DNA of 52,508 bases. Source: Planctomycetota bacterium. Its GTDB lineage: Bacteria; Planctomycetota; UBA11346. The first letter of the stretch is position 1, and the number at the start of each line of letters is the position of its first letter. The translations under genes and the position numbers were made by a program. The stretch lies in assembly GCA_013696105.1 (NCBI GenBank), contig JACCZE010000098.1:1-52508 (forward strand), read 5' to 3'. Shown here in pieces: positions 51,901-52,508 of the stretch. The notes beneath the pieces are model-generated. The model saw only the letters and a list, made by a program, of their open reading frames with translations, was not told the DNA's origin and made no database searches.

Positions 51901-51994
51901 GTCCTCAGTGCTCCGTCCTCCGTCCTCTGTCGACAGCATGACAGCCGCCTACCTCCGGCTGTCGACGGAGAACCGAGGACGGAGCACGGAGCAC
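51901..51994 (+). repeat. Heptad-hairpin element, copy C
   Basis: The left tract is four clean heptads (GTCCTCA, GTGCTCC, GTCCTCC, GTCCTCT at 51901-51928). The 38-bp core at 51929-51966 begins GTCGACAGCATGAC and ends CTCCGGCTGTCGAC. The right tract is GGAGAAC, CGAGGAC, GGAGCAC and GGAGCAC (51967-51994). The two tracts are inverted with respect to each other. It starts about 9 nt after the aspS stop. Core C matches core D at 34 of 38 positions. Confidence 0.88.
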
Positions 51995-52006
51995 AGAGAC
52001 GTGAAG

Positions 52007-52112
52007 AAAAACGTTCTTCGTTCTCAGTCCTCGTCCTCCGTCGACAGCATGACCGCCGCGTGTCTCCGGCTGTCGACGGAGCACCGAGGACGAAGCACGT
52101 AGCACGTTTTTT
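52007..52112 (+). repeat. Heptad-hairpin element, copy D, with A- and T-runs at its ends
   Basis: Left: AAAAAC, then GTTCTTC, GTTCTCA, GTCCTC and GTCCTCC (52013-52039). Core: 52040-52077 (GTCGACAGCATGAC... CTCCGGCTGTCGAC). Right: GGAGCAC, CGAGGAC, GAAGCAC, GTAGCAC and GTTTTTT (52078-52112). The A5 on one side and T6 on the other, around a long stem, resemble a bidirectional intrinsic terminator. The next gene's ribosome binding site (AAAGGA) follows directly. Confidence 0.88.
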
Positions 52113-52124
52113 CGAAAGGATCCC

Positions 52125-52508
52125 ATGCCCGACATCGAGCTTCCTGGCGCGTTCTACCTCGGGCGCGTGCGCGACGTCGCCTCCGGAGCCACCTCCGCCG
52201 AGCCGGTGCTCCTGGATGCGCGCGATCTGACCACGCATGCGGTGTGCATCGGCATGACCGGCAGCGGCAAGACCGGGCTATGCCTGGGGCTGATCGAGGA
52301 GGCGACGATCGACGGTGTGCCGGTGATCGCCATCGATCCCAAGGGCGACATCGCCAACCTCGCGCTCGCCTTTCCCGGGCTCACGGCTGGCGAATTCCGC
52401 CCGTGGATCGACGAGGACGAAGCCAGGCGCAAGAGCCTGACGCCCGATGCGCATGCGGCCGCGGTCGCCCAACGCTGGAGCGCGGGCATCGCGTCCTGGG
52501 GCCAGGAC
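52125..52508 (+). CDS. HerA/DUF853-like ATPase, 5' part
   Basis: The first 128 codons are visible; the gene runs off the window. After GAFYLGRVRD and VLLDARDLTTHAVC, Walker A reads GMTGSGKTG (about residues 46-54), and a later IAIDPKGDIANLAL resembles the HerA/FtsK-like Walker B region. This is the N terminus of the DUF87/DUF853 family of large ATPases, often around 500-800 residues, of uncertain cellular function. ATG 52125 has AAAGGA nearby. Confidence 0.8.
   Translation, partial: MPDIELPGAFYLGRVRDVASGATSAEPVLLDARDLTTHAVCIGMTGSGKTGLCLGLIEEATIDGVPVIAIDPKGDIANLALAFPGLTAGEFRPWIDEDEARRKSLTPDAHAAAVAQRWSAGIASWGQD

Noticed and set aside
49987-51939. 650-residue extension of the DsbD-like ORF upstream
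   Set aside because: It is antisense to aspS and carries no homology; a signal peptide and ribosome binding site fix the start at 49986.

Overview
This is a GC-rich, densely packed chromosomal stretch with no gene-free gap over 300 bp. Overlapping stop/start codons are common. I see no tRNA, rRNA, CRISPR array, phage or insertion sequence. The organism is Gram-negative: there are two outer-membrane barrel proteins, a TonB-like protein, STN-domain proteins and a Wzm/Wzt exporter. The long IspG with a central insertion, the ~400-residue PurM, an FHA/Ser-Thr kinase and Ebo-type proteins suggest the PVC superphylum, perhaps a planctomycete. That placement is inference and of low confidence.

Layout. 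0-5.2 kb (minus): ManC, a GH2 glycosidase and a DUF58 protein. 5.3-8.3 kb (plus): a polyamine operon with two different aminopropyltransferases around a fold-III ornithine/lysine decarboxylase. 8.3-13.8 kb: a truncated LemA gene, a TPR/beta-barrel protein, a small secreted protein, an AraC regulator, an NAD-binding SDR and an HD phosphohydrolase. 13.9-19.0 kb (plus): SerA, a COQ7-like ferritin-fold protein, an EboD-type sugar-phosphate cyclase and a secreted STN-domain protein. 19.1-21.3 kb (minus): FHA kinase with two unknown genes. 21.4-27.7 kb (plus): thrC, STN protein, TonB-like protein, a site-2-protease homologue lacking the catalytic Glu, and ispG. 27.7-37 kb: a prenyl-phosphate transferase (minus), then a surface-polysaccharide cluster (methyltransferase, five glycosyltransferases, Wzm, Wzt). 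37-42.6 kb: PLD-like protein, Pgi, a proline-rich anchored protein, a BamA/TamA-type barrel and an AmaP-like protein. 42.7-52.5 kb: PurM, EboF, rhomboid protease, Asd, a rearranged DsbD-like reductase, AspS and the start of a HerA-like ATPase.

The most unusual feature is a family of intergenic elements at five sites (about 4.1, 6.3, 15.5, 45.3 and 52.0 kb). Complete copies have a core bounded by GTCGAC and GGCTGTC(C)GAC. On each side are tracts that read in 7-bp steps, roughly GNAGNAC, running outwards in inverted orientation. All begin within about 11 nt of a stop codon. I know of no named family matching this, and it is the best candidate here for something undescribed.

Genes for core metabolism (serA, thrC, asd, ispG, pgi, purM, aspS) are interleaved with envelope genes, so the window is a normal chromosomal backbone carrying an accessory polysaccharide locus.
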